Origin: Schleiferilactobacillus harbinensis DSM 16991
GTDB lineage: Bacteria; Bacillota; Bacilli; Lactobacillales; Lactobacillaceae
DNA length: 64,000 nucleotides
Assembly: GCF_000425885.1 (NCBI RefSeq)
Contig: NZ_KE384471.1
Span: forward strand, 40,343-104,342
Reading direction: 5' to 3'
Shown piece after piece: positions 24,235 through 31,630 of this stretch (positions are counted from its first letter, which is position 1; every line of letters begins with the position of its first letter). Both the position numbers and the translations under genes were made by a program. The notes beneath the pieces were generated by a model that was given only the letters and a program-made list of their open reading frames with translations, did not search any database and was not told the origin of the DNA.

Positions 24235-25068
24235 CTAGGACAGGGAAACGTCCCGGCGGTTGAAGATGTAGTCGGCGATGAGGTAGAAGATCGCAATATA
24301 GATCACTAAGCCAATCAGCCAGCCCCAAACATTCAAGGCCGCCGCCCCGGTTGCTTGCGAACTGGATAACGGATTATAAGCCATCAAATTGAACGGATTC
24401 CACTTGATCCAGTACCACTTCTTAGTCGTCATCAGCACGTCCAATAGACCGCTGAAGATACCAAGCACCAGCTGCATCAGAATACTGAACGTGATGGCCA
24501 GCCCTTGGGATCGCATCCCTGCTGCCAGCACAAAAACCATCGACAGGTAGAACATACTGCTGAGCACATTCACCCCGACATCAGCTAGGCCATAGAGCCA
24601 AGAATTCATCCCATGGCCGACCACTTTATCCAAGCCGCCGAAGCCAAAGAACGCCCCGGTAAAGAGTGCAGCGACTACGTAGATGGTCAAGAGTGAAACA
24701 ACCAGATATGCAAAGCTCGCTAACAGTTTGGAAAAGAGAATGGCGTGGCGGGAATACGGCCGAGTCAGTAAGATTTTGATCGTATTTTTGGCAAATTCTT
24801 CAGTAATGATGATGGCCGTCATGACAATGGCAAAAATCACGACAAAGGCGGCCCCGCTGGAAAAGATCGAGGAAAAAGCATCCGCGGCCTTGATTGCGCC
24901 AGTACTGCCGCCAGTTGCGGCACCGTTGGTCCCAACCGTGAAGCTGGTGTTCAATGCCTTGGCGCCCCAGGCGGTCAGACCAGAGATCACCGCTGCGATC
25001 AGCAACAGAATCCAGGATGATTTCTTCGCCCAAAGTTTGCGCCATTCATTGCGAAATAGATTAAACAT
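24235..25068 (-). CDS. ABC-2 type transporter permease
   Basis: A 277-residue membrane protein with six predicted helices and the start MFNLFRNEWRKLWAKKSSW typical of BcrB/LtnE-like ABC-2 permeases. A long extracytoplasmic loop rich in T, G and A follows the first helix, and an ITEEFAKNTIKILLTRPYSR segment lies in the cytoplasmic loop. It starts 8 bases inside the ATPase gene, so the two are translationally coupled and form an exporter. The substrate is unknown; relatives confer bacitracin or lantibiotic tolerance or act in membrane homeostasis. Confidence 0.85.
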   Translation of the reverse strand: MFNLFRNEWRKLWAKKSSWILLLIAAVISGLTAWGAKALNTSFTVGTNGAATGGSTGAIKAADAFSSIFSSGAAFVVIFAIVMTAIIITEEFAKNTIKILLTRPYSRHAILFSKLLASFAYLVVSLLTIYVVAALFTGAFFGFGGLDKVVGHGMNSWLYGLADVGVNVLSSMFYLSMVFVLAAGMRSQGLAITFSILMQLVLGIFSGLLDVLMTTKKWYWIKWNPFNLMAYNPLSSSQATGAAALNVWGWLIGLVIYIAIFYLIADYIFNRRDVSLS

Positions 25069-26005
25069 TGGCTTTCTCCCCCTCCTCTTTGGTCAGCGCC
25101 AAGAAGCTCTCTTCCAAGCTGGCTTGCTTCAGCTGCATCGTCGTGACCGGGATGCCGGCGTTGAACAATTCTTCAGCCAGCTGCTTCTGGAACGCATGGG
25201 GATCGCCAGCAGGTACCTCAATATCAAAGGTATCGGCCTTGCGGGTATAGCGCATTTGCAGTTTTTGCAAAATGACGACCGTGTCGTCCGGCTTGGCGGT
25301 GATCAAGGTCAAGTGGTTGGTGCCGTGGGAAATCAACTCATCCATGGTCCCCTGGTACGTCACCTGACCGTGCTGCAAGACCACCAAATCATCAGCCAGA
25401 GATTGAATATCGCTTAAGATATGGCTGGAAATGACAATGCTTGTGCCTTGATCGCGCAAATCACTCATCAGCGTCCGAAAATCATGGGCGCCCGCCGGAT
25501 CCAAGCCATTGATCGGTTCATCCAGCAACAACACTTCCGGTTTGTGCAAAATAGCCTGGGCAACACCCAACCGTTGGCGCATTCCCAGAGAATACGTCTT
25601 GACTTTGGCATTGCCATGATTGGCCAAACCGACGCGGTTTAAGACTGCGTTAATATCTTCATTGCTGATCTGTTTCCGGCTCATATCTGCCAGGAGGCGC
25701 AGATTCTTGAAGCCGGTCAGATAATTATAGAACTCCGGCGCTTCGATCATTGCCCCGACGTGGGCGATGGCCTTGGTGAAGTTCTTTTCAACATCTTCCC
25801 CCATGATGGTCACCGTACCGCTGGTCGGGCGCATCAAATGCACCATGATCCGCAGCGTCGTCGTCTTGCCGGCCCCGTTTGGTCCCAAAAGACCCAGGAT
25901 GCGGCCCTTACCCACAGAAAAAGTCACATCCTTCAAAATCTGAACGTAGTGCATCTTCTTGGATAAGTGCTCGACACTGGCGGCGTAGTCTGTCGTATCT
26001 GCCAT
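25061..26005 (-). CDS. ABC transporter ATP-binding protein (BcrA-like)
   Basis: A 314-residue nucleotide-binding subunit: Walker A GPNGAGKTT, signature YSLGMRQRLGVAQAI, Walker B VLLLDEPINGLD and the switch histidine in ISSHIL. A C-terminal accessory region of about 90 residues follows, as in BcrA-type exporters. It powers the overlapping ABC-2 permease downstream. The ATG at 26005 follows GGAAGGTAGG. No histidine kinase or response regulator is next to it, unlike peptide-sensing Bce modules. Confidence 0.9.
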   Translation of the reverse strand: MADTTDYAASVEHLSKKMHYVQILKDVTFSVGKGRILGLLGPNGAGKTTTLRIMVHLMRPTSGTVTIMGEDVEKNFTKAIAHVGAMIEAPEFYNYLTGFKNLRLLADMSRKQISNEDINAVLNRVGLANHGNAKVKTYSLGMRQRLGVAQAILHKPEVLLLDEPINGLDPAGAHDFRTLMSDLRDQGTSIVISSHILSDIQSLADDLVVLQHGQVTYQGTMDELISHGTNHLTLITAKPDDTVVILQKLQMRYTRKADTFDIEVPAGDPHAFQKQLAEELFNAGIPVTTMQLKQASLEESFLALTKEEGEKANV

Positions 26006-26186
26006 AAATCATACCTACCTTCCAATGAGCCGCTTAATTATTACTCATGGGACCAGTCTAGCAGAAATGGGGGTAGGACGAAACTGATTCGATGCGATTG
26101 GTCTTACATTATTGACACATTTGGGGCAGGGTGGCGAGGGTGAGGCTTTCTTTAAAAAGGATGGGGCCGGCCGCGGCTTCTTCTCC

Positions 26187-26312
26187 TAAACGGGCTCCGG
26201 CCGACAGCGGCTAGGGCATAAGGAGCAGGATGCATAAAACCTAAGTGCGGGTTTTATGCATCCTGCTCCTTATGCCTACGCCGCTAACCGTCGGCCTGCG
26301 CCCTCTGTGTAC
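26187..26312. repeat. Palindromic repeat with variable inner stem, copy 1
   Basis: A 126-base imperfect palindrome. The outer arms contain GCCGAC-AGCGGC and GCCGCT-AACCGTCGGC. A perfect 17-bp inner stem is formed by 26219-26235 and 26256-26272, and the loop region is AAACCTAAGTGCGGGTTT. In reverse complement, its first ~38 and last ~32 bases are almost identical to copy 2 (55104-55227), but the inner stem sequence differs. No coding capacity. It abuts the A-tract (T-tract on the minus strand) of the hairpin at 26313-26342. Confidence 0.85.
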
Positions 26313-26342
26313 AAAAAAACCGCTGGTTGGGGGACCAGCGGT
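26313..26342 (-). terminator. Terminator-like hairpin, minus strand
   Basis: ACCGCTGGT and ACCAGCGGT pair around a TGGGGG-type loop, followed on the minus strand by seven T. No recognised gene ends just upstream of it except possibly the small ORF at 26531-26638. Confidence 0.7.
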
Positions 26343-26359
26343 AAAAGGAGTAAGGGTGG

Positions 26360-26390
26360 CTGACGATTGGGGGATCGTCAGTCTTTTTTT
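26360..26390 (+). terminator. Terminator-like hairpin, plus strand
   Basis: CTGACGAT and ATCGTCAG around TGGGGG, followed by T7. Its loop is the same as that of the neighbouring hairpin. There is no obvious plus-strand gene before it. Confidence 0.65.
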
Positions 26391-26494
26391 CATGTTCACT
26401 TGGGGGGAAGGAAATGAAAAAAGTTGAATTATTGGGGTGGTTAAGTTCTATCTCAACCGTTCTCTATACTAACGGATGTTTATGAACAAAGTGT

Positions 26495-26520
26495 GAATAA
26501 CGGAGGTTATTCTATTTTTT
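26495..26520 (+). terminator. Short hairpin with T tail in AT-rich island
   Basis: GAATAAC and GTTATTC around GGAG, then a T-rich tail. A TATACT about 25 bases upstream could be the -10 of a very short plus-strand RNA. Together with its neighbours, this 26.0-26.7 kb stretch contains no recognisable gene apart from the small ORF listed next. Confidence 0.4.
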
Positions 26521-26530
26521 ACAAAGTAGT

Positions 26531-26638
26531 TTAGCGAAAGTTGGTAGGCACCCGCTGTAAAAGGGTTCTTAGACGAGTATTCACAAAGATTAAGCCAAAG
26601 AGAAGCCAAATCCCTAAAAACAGCTGCCTTTTAAGCAT
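26531..26638 (-). CDS. Possible 35-residue membrane peptide
   Basis: A short frame with ATG at 26638 encodes a basic start (MLKRQ), one strongly hydrophobic helix (about residues 6-20) and a basic tail (RLRTLLQR). This is the shape of small membrane proteins and type I toxins. It lies in a stretch that is clearly more AT-rich than its surroundings. Against it: only a weak ribosome binding site (AACGG) and no clear promoter. I do not recognise a family. Confidence 0.3.
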   Translation of the reverse strand: MLKRQLFLGIWLLFGLIFVNTRLRTLLQRVPTNFR

Positions 26639-26745
26639 CCGTTATTTGTTTGCACGCCGCAAGTAATTTTACTAAACTTTTCCTAACTGAGCTGCACCCC
26701 TGCTGGCCGGTACGCACAACGGTCTGGCGCACCGCAAAACACAGC

Positions 26746-26776
26746 AAAAAGAACGTTGACGAGCGGTCAACGTTCT
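26746..26776 (-). terminator. Terminator of the amaP-asp23 operon
   Basis: AGAACGTTGAC and GTCAACGTTCT form an 11-bp stem with a T5 tail on the minus strand, just after the last Asp23 gene. Confidence 0.85.
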
Positions 26777-26784
26777 ACAAATGG

Positions 26785-27201
26785 TTACTTGTGGGTATCG
26801 TCGTCGTTCTTCTTAGTCTCTTCGGTCCATTCTTCCCGAGTCAGCATGTCCTTCACGTTCATCTTAACCTCGGTCACCTTCAACCCCGTGAGTTCCGGAA
26901 TCGTCTTGCAGACCGTGTTCACCACCCGGTCGAAGATGGCTGGCGCACTCTTGCCGTATTCCAGAATGGCTTCGAAGGAAACGGCCACTTCAGCGTCATC
27001 AGACACATCCACGCTGACCCCGCGGGTATCGCCGGAGGTGAACATATTCGTCATGTTATCCATCATACTGCCCTTGAGATCTAAGACGCCCTCGATGTCG
27101 CTGGCCGCGTGGGCAGCGACCTTAGCGATCACATTGTCATTGAAAGAGAGTTCCTTGTTCACGCCGGTCATTTGCTTGTTGTCCATCGTTGCTGTGGTCA
27201 T
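26785..27201 (-). CDS. Asp23/Gls24 family envelope stress protein
   Basis: A 138-residue Asp23 (DUF322) protein: ELSFNDNVIAKVAAHAASDIEGVLDLKG, VSVDVSDDAEVAVSFEAILEYG and KVTEVKMNVKDMLTREEW are the three family blocks. Asp23 is very abundant in stationary phase and under alkaline or envelope stress and is held at the membrane by AmaP. It is the last gene of the amaP-DUF2273-asp23-asp23 operon and ends in a terminator. ATG at 27201 follows GAAAGGAAG. Confidence 0.93.
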   Translation of the reverse strand: MTTATMDNKQMTGVNKELSFNDNVIAKVAAHAASDIEGVLDLKGSMMDNMTNMFTSGDTRGVSVDVSDDAEVAVSFEAILEYGKSAPAIFDRVVNTVCKTIPELTGLKVTEVKMNVKDMLTREEWTEETKKNDDDTHK

Positions 27202-27227
27202 TTAATATCTTCCTTTCGTTTCTGTCC

Positions 27228-27665
27228 CTACACACCTTGGGTGGCCAGCTTCTTCTGCCGCGCCAATGCATTATCTGTGGCCTGCTTGCGCCACGCTTCT
27301 CGAGTTAATACGTCGCTGACGTGGACGTTCAATTCCACGACGGTGAGTCCGGTCATCCCCTCAATCCGGTCCCGGACCCGATCGCAGATTTTTTGGAAAA
27401 TCTGTTGGGCATCACGCCCGTATTCCAGGACAATATCCACATCAATGGCAACTTGTTTTTCTCCGACTTCGGCACTGATGCCTTTGGTCAAGTCGACCTG
27501 ATTGCGGAATTTATCTGCGATATCGTCCAAGAAGCCGCCGGTCATGGCCAGCACCCCGTCCACCTCGCGGATCGCCACCCCAGCGATCTTAGTAATGACC
27601 CCATCGGCAAAGCTCAGCGTGCTCACCATGGGTGTCTTGGTTACTGCGTCTTGCGTTGCATCCAT
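27228..27665 (-). CDS. Asp23/Gls24 family envelope stress protein, paralogue
   Basis: A 145-residue paralogue of the following gene with the same blocks: LSFADGVITKIAGVAIREVDGVLAMTGG, KQVAIDVDIVLEYG and VVELNVHVSDVLTREAW. The two paralogues probably form mixed assemblies beneath the membrane. ATG at 27665 follows AGAGGTG. Two tandem copies after the anchor gene is common in lactobacilli. Confidence 0.93.
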   Translation of the reverse strand: MDATQDAVTKTPMVSTLSFADGVITKIAGVAIREVDGVLAMTGGFLDDIADKFRNQVDLTKGISAEVGEKQVAIDVDIVLEYGRDAQQIFQKICDRVRDRIEGMTGLTVVELNVHVSDVLTREAWRKQATDNALARQKKLATQGV

Positions 27666-27699
27666 TCCCCTGCACCTCTGCTTTCTGTCACTTGCTGAC

Positions 27700-27885
27700 T
27701 CAATTCGTTTGCAGCATTTGCTGAATGCGTTTCAGCACTGGCAAGATCTCCCCGCTTTGGAAAGCGCCGATCACCCAGCAAATACCGGCAACGGCAACAA
27801 TCAATAGGGCTGACCAGAATCCGGCCAGAATGATGGCCGTCGTGATCAGACCGCCAATCAAGGCATATTTCATGGCGCGACTCAT
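27700..27885 (-). CDS. DUF2273 small membrane protein
   Basis: About 61 residues with two hydrophobic helices (ALIGGLITTAIILAGFW and LLIVAVAGICWVIGAF). The start at 27885 (MSRAMKY) has AAGGATGG at a normal distance; ATG 27897 is nearly on top of that site and less likely. DUF2273 proteins sit between amaP and asp23 throughout Firmicutes and are thought to belong to the same membrane complex. Confidence 0.85.
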   Translation of the reverse strand: MSRAMKYALIGGLITTAIILAGFWSALLIVAVAGICWVIGAFQSGEILPVLKRIQQMLQTN

Positions 27886-27915
27886 TGGTTTCACCATCCT
27901 TTTCCGTTTCTGTCC

Positions 27916-28458
27916 CTAGATCACCCGGGCGTTAGCGGATTTGCCCGGGGCCACGGTGACCCGTACTCTTTCCACCGGAATCCCCAAGGTCGTCTGTACT
28001 TTGTCCCGCACCGTCTGTTCGATGTCGGCCCCCAATTGCTTCAGACCCTGGTCGTGGTGGGTGAACGCTTGTACTGTGACCCGAGCTTTTTGGCCCCGAT
28101 CGAGCAGTGCCACGCGGGCGTCCACCCGAGTCACCGGGTGTTCTGCAACGACGGCCCGTTCCACCGTGTTCGCCACTGCCGTTTCCGAAATGTGCAGCTG
28201 CCCCTGATTAGTGGCAAAGGTCAATTGATCGGTCGTCGCCTTTTTGAAGAGTATCCGCAACATCGCCCCCAAGAGATAGACCAGTGTCCATAGGCTAAGG
28301 ATCGCCGCGGTGGTGCCTAACCACGCCTGATCACTCAGCCACCGCCGCAGCGGCATCAGCCAGGACACTGCCGGTGCCGCCAGCACCAGCAGTAGTAATG
28401 GCGCGATTAAGGCCACTAGTCCCATGAGCGTTAAGATGACTTTCGTCCCTGAACGCAT
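27916..28458 (-). CDS. amaP: Alkaline shock response membrane anchor protein
   Basis: A 180-residue protein with two N-terminal membrane helices (about residues 8-30 and 48-70) and a C-terminal Asp23-like domain (QLHISETAVANTVERAVV, then VTVQAFTHHDQGL). In Staphylococcus AmaP tethers Asp23 to the membrane. It is the first gene of the four-gene envelope-stress operon. ATG at 28458 follows GCGAGGTGAGG. Confidence 0.88.
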   Translation of the reverse strand: MRSGTKVILTLMGLVALIAPLLLLVLAAPAVSWLMPLRRWLSDQAWLGTTAAILSLWTLVYLLGAMLRILFKKATTDQLTFATNQGQLHISETAVANTVERAVVAEHPVTRVDARVALLDRGQKARVTVQAFTHHDQGLKQLGADIEQTVRDKVQTTLGIPVERVRVTVAPGKSANARVI

Positions 28459-28596
28459 CCCCTCACCTCGCTTTCGTCTTGCTGAATAGAGAAGCCATCG
28501 CTTTTCTATCTAATATCAGTCTAACGAAGCGCCTCGCCCACTGGCAATCAACAGCCAACCAAGGGCGGCGGCACCGGCAGGGCTACAGCGGCATAC

Positions 28597-28637
28597 AAAA
28601 ACACCCAGTTATCACACGAATGCGACGACTGGGTGTT
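28597..28637 (-). terminator. Terminator of the galactitol-type PTS operon
   Basis: AACACCCAGT and ACTGGGTGTT stem, T-rich on the minus strand. Confidence 0.8.
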
Positions 28638-28655
28638 ACTTGTTGATAGAAGAAA

Positions 28656-28955
28656 TTACTTGGTGGGCTTCAAGTCCAGATGCTTGATAATTTCATCCAT
28701 TGTTTGATCCAGACCAATATTGGTCAGGAACGGCAGGCCGTTAGTGACGGGCTTGCCATTGGGGTTCTTGTATTGGGTGGTGGTGATGACCAAATCGTAG
28801 TCATCGGCCATGGACGGTACTTCGGGGATCGAGGCTTGGTCGATCTTGTATTCGTCCTTAGGCACACCGCGTTTGTCTAACTCTTCTTGTAATTTGCCAA
28901 TGGCAATCGTGCTGGTGACCACACCGGCACCGCAGGCTACGAGAATCTTTTTCAT
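28656..28955 (-). CDS. PTS EIIB, galactitol family (copy at operon end)
   Basis: A 99-residue EIIB whose phosphorylated cysteine lies in KILVACGAGVVTST, the GatB-type P-loop. EIIB passes phosphate from EIIA to the sugar on EIIC. The ATG at 28955 follows GAAAGGTG. It is the last gene of the operon, after EIIC, and is clearly related to the second EIIB at 30431-30730, so one operon encodes two EIIB proteins. Confidence 0.9.
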   Translation of the reverse strand: MKKILVACGAGVVTSTIAIGKLQEELDKRGVPKDEYKIDQASIPEVPSMADDYDLVITTTQYKNPNGKPVTNGLPFLTNIGLDQTMDEIIKHLDLKPTK

Positions 28956-29000
28956 AATTATGAACACCTTTCTTATTGATGGCACTGACTGCCGTCTATA

Positions 29001-30398
29001 TTATTGCGCATTGGCCTTGGCAGAACCAGTCTCGGCGTCGGCAACGATGTGATGGCGATTCCAGAGAACCAATACCGCGCAGAGGGCAATGCCCAGAATG
29101 TAGGCCACCCACTTGTAGTTGGCCACTTGCACCAGCAACCAAGGGAACGGGTCGGAACCGTGGTCAATACTGGAAATCAGAGAAGAGCCCTTGGGGATCG
29201 GGAACTTCGCGGCCCGAGCGGCCTTCGTGATCAACGGCGCCAGGTTGGTGCCGATCCACAGACCCAGAATAACGTTGATCGCCCCAATGATGAAGGAACG
29301 GAAGAAGTCGCCGTGGACCACGGAAACGATCAGCGGAAACATGAAGACGAAGCCGACCAGCCCGATGGTGGGCAGGAATTGGTTGCCCGGCAGGATGAAG
29401 GCAAAGATCAAGGCCACCGGAATCATCAAGGTCGCGCAGGCCAGAACGACGGGACTGCCGATCCCAACGGCGGTATCCATCCCAATGTACAGCTTGCGTT
29501 TGCCGGAGAACTTCTTCTGAGTCCAACCCGTGATGGCGTTAGAAACCGGTATGACCCCTTGCAGCAGCAAAGCAGCCATCTTCGGCGTGATGACCATGAC
29601 CGCAGACAGGGTCACGCCCATCAGCAGGATCTTGCCGATCTTATCCGCGACGTTAACCCCCGGCGCGGCCGCATAGGCGATGGCCCCGATAATACAGCCG
29701 ATGACGAAGCCCAGCAGGGTCGGCTCACCCCAATCACCGAAGCGCTTGTTGAAGTCTTCGGCGTTCAAGTGAATTTTGTTCACGCCGGGAATCCGCTCCA
29801 GGATCCAGTTAATGACAATAGCGCTGGGCACGAAAGAACCGGCATAGCCGTGGGGGATAGAAATCCCGGGCAGGCTTAAGTATTTTTCAGATAACGGCGC
29901 CATCCGGTCGGCAATGACCATGATCACGATCATGTTGACGGAAGCCAGGAACAGGCTCAAAACAATGTCGTGGGTCAATTGATAAACCAAGGACCCGCTG
30001 AAAGCAAAGTGCCAGAAATCCCAGATATCCACATCGATGGTCTGAGTGGTCTGGGTGAGCAGCATGATGATGTTGATCAAAATGCCTAGGGGAATCATAG
30101 AAACCCCGACCGCCGTCCCATAAGCAATGGCACTGGCGGACGGCCAGCCGACATCAATAACTTTCAAGTTGATGTGGGCAATGGCGATCATGTTCTTAAT
30201 CGCCGGATTCATGACACTGGTCAGGATGGACACAGTCGCGTTCAACCCGATGAAGCCGATCCCAACCATTAAACCGCCCCGCAGGGCTTTGGCAAACGGC
30301 ACCCGCATGCAGAGCCCGAAGATCAGCATAACGATCGGGATCATGACGGTGGGGCCGAGATTGACGATGTACATAATGGCATCGACGATATACTTCAT
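29001..30398 (-). CDS. PTS EIIC, galactitol family
   Basis: A 465-residue polytopic permease of the GatC family (MKYIVDAIMYIVNLGPTVMIPIVMLIFGL at the start, GWPSASAIAYGTAVGVSMIPLGI in the middle), similar in length to E. coli GatC. It should import a hexitol, pentitol or similar sugar while phosphorylating it. No dehydrogenase, aldolase or epimerase that would use the product is linked, so the substrate is open. Co-directional with the EIIB and EIIA genes and the PRD regulator. Confidence 0.9.
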   Translation of the reverse strand: MKYIVDAIMYIVNLGPTVMIPIVMLIFGLCMRVPFAKALRGGLMVGIGFIGLNATVSILTSVMNPAIKNMIAIAHINLKVIDVGWPSASAIAYGTAVGVSMIPLGILINIIMLLTQTTQTIDVDIWDFWHFAFSGSLVYQLTHDIVLSLFLASVNMIVIMVIADRMAPLSEKYLSLPGISIPHGYAGSFVPSAIVINWILERIPGVNKIHLNAEDFNKRFGDWGEPTLLGFVIGCIIGAIAYAAAPGVNVADKIGKILLMGVTLSAVMVITPKMAALLLQGVIPVSNAITGWTQKKFSGKRKLYIGMDTAVGIGSPVVLACATLMIPVALIFAFILPGNQFLPTIGLVGFVFMFPLIVSVVHGDFFRSFIIGAINVILGLWIGTNLAPLITKAARAAKFPIPKGSSLISSIDHGSDPFPWLLVQVANYKWVAYILGIALCAVLVLWNRHHIVADAETGSAKANAQ

Positions 30399-30430
30399 GA
30401 GAAAGTACCCCTCTCAAATAGTCTGTTTTA

Positions 30431-30730
30431 TTATTGCGGCAAACCTAATTTGGTAAAAAATATGGTGTAGAACTGGTCCACGCCAACCGTGGAGACCAGT
30501 GGCAATGCTGACAGCATATGTTCTGGCATGCCATTGGGCACTACAGTGGTGGTGCAAACCAGATCATATGTATCACCATCCGCCAGGGCATCTTGGAAGT
30601 TGCCCTGGGTCAGGCTGATTTGGTGTTGCAAACCGCGCCGGTTGATTTCTTCCTGAAGCCGTTCGATGGCCACTGTACTGGTGACCACTCCAGCGCCGCA
30701 GACGATGAGGACCCGTTTCAGCGCGCTCAT
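30431..30730 (-). CDS. PTS EIIB, galactitol family (first copy)
   Basis: A 99-residue EIIB with the active cysteine in VLIVCGAGVVTST. Its start overlaps the EIIA stop by four bases (ATGA), which indicates coupled translation. Compared with the EIIB after EIIC, it differs widely beyond the P-loop, so the two may dock to different EIIA proteins. Confidence 0.9.
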   Translation of the reverse strand: MSALKRVLIVCGAGVVTSTVAIERLQEEINRRGLQHQISLTQGNFQDALADGDTYDLVCTTTVVPNGMPEHMLSALPLVSTVGVDQFYTIFFTKLGLPQ

Positions 30731-31200
30731 TGGTCTAACGAGATGCCGGCCAGAGTCTTGTCCAAGTCGGCAAATAACGTATGCGCGTCGTGTTCAGCCA
30801 ATAACTGGGCCAGATGCTTTTCATCCTGAAACAGAGCCATCGCGTTTTGCAGCACCTGCACTTGTCCATGGGGTTCATGAATGGCCAGCATCATGATCAG
30901 ACTAACCGGTAATTCTTGATCGGTCAGGGCCATGTTGTGAAATTGAATCGGCTTGGCCAGCGTCGCCACGGCGATGGCGGATTCTTTGACATATTTGGCA
31001 TCGGCGTGGGGAATGGCCACGTTGATCTTGCCCGCCGGCAAACCGGTGGGGAATTTTTGTTCCCGGGCCCAAACGGCATCGAAGAAGTCGTCATGCACCT
31101 TGCCGGCAGCGTTCAATTTCTCCGCCAAAAAGCGCAACGCTTCTTCGTTGTTGGCGAATGTCTGCTCTGGGAATACGAGTGATTCACTAATTAAGCCCAT
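30727..31200 (-). CDS. PTS EIIA, fructose/mannitol/galactitol type
   Basis: A 157-residue EIIA-2 domain with the phosphorylated histidine in NVAIPHADAKYV and the helix EPHGQVQVLQNAMALF. It accepts phosphate from HPr. ATG at 31200 follows GGAGGAC. It overlaps the upstream EIIA-like gene by 14 bases. Confidence 0.9.
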   Translation of the reverse strand: MGLISESLVFPEQTFANNEEALRFLAEKLNAAGKVHDDFFDAVWAREQKFPTGLPAGKINVAIPHADAKYVKESAIAVATLAKPIQFHNMALTDQELPVSLIMMLAIHEPHGQVQVLQNAMALFQDEKHLAQLLAEHDAHTLFADLDKTLAGISLDQ

Positions 31201-31630
31201 TGTTGTCCTCCATTTTCATCATTTTAGCCGCCACCGCGGCTAACTCTGCATCCGGTGTCTGAATCAGCCGAGCGCCATTGTTGGGATCCGCCAGCGCTCG
31301 CAGCAGATCGCGGAACGCCGGTTGAGGCATAGCGGGATCAAAGCAGGTGATCAGCAGCAGCTGGATCGGTTCGCCGTCCACCCCCGCCCAACTGGCGTCG
31401 GCATGAATCGGCACCAGCACCAGTCGCGCGGGGGTAAAGCCCGCCGCCATGTAATGCGGCACCATTAGCCCGGCGCCGATACTGGTACTGCCGAGTTGTT
31501 CGCGGGCTAATGCCGTTTCGCAAAATACAGACGCACTCGGCACAATGCCCCTTGCAGCAAGGTACGCGCCCACCGCGGTCAGTGTCGGGCGAAAGCCAAT
31601 GGTGGTCGTCGGATATACGTCAATGCGCAT
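31187..31630 (-). CDS. PTS EIIA-like protein, divergent
   Basis: 147 residues from ATG 31630 (GTGGAGG upstream). The order of segments is that of an EIIA-2 domain, and a VPH motif (GAGLMVPHYMAAGF) keeps the candidate histidine, followed by LVLVPI and LLRALADPNN. In most MtlR/BglG-type regulators an EIIA domain is fused to the C terminus; here it is a separate gene beginning 11 bases inside the end of the regulator gene. It probably acts in phospho-control of that regulator or as a second EIIA. It is homologous to the histidine-less protein at 34018. Confidence 0.7.
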   Translation of the reverse strand: MRIDVYPTTTIGFRPTLTAVGAYLAARGIVPSASVFCETALAREQLGSTSIGAGLMVPHYMAAGFTPARLVLVPIHADASWAGVDGEPIQLLLITCFDPAMPQPAFRDLLRALADPNNGARLIQTPDAELAAVAAKMMKMEDNNGLN

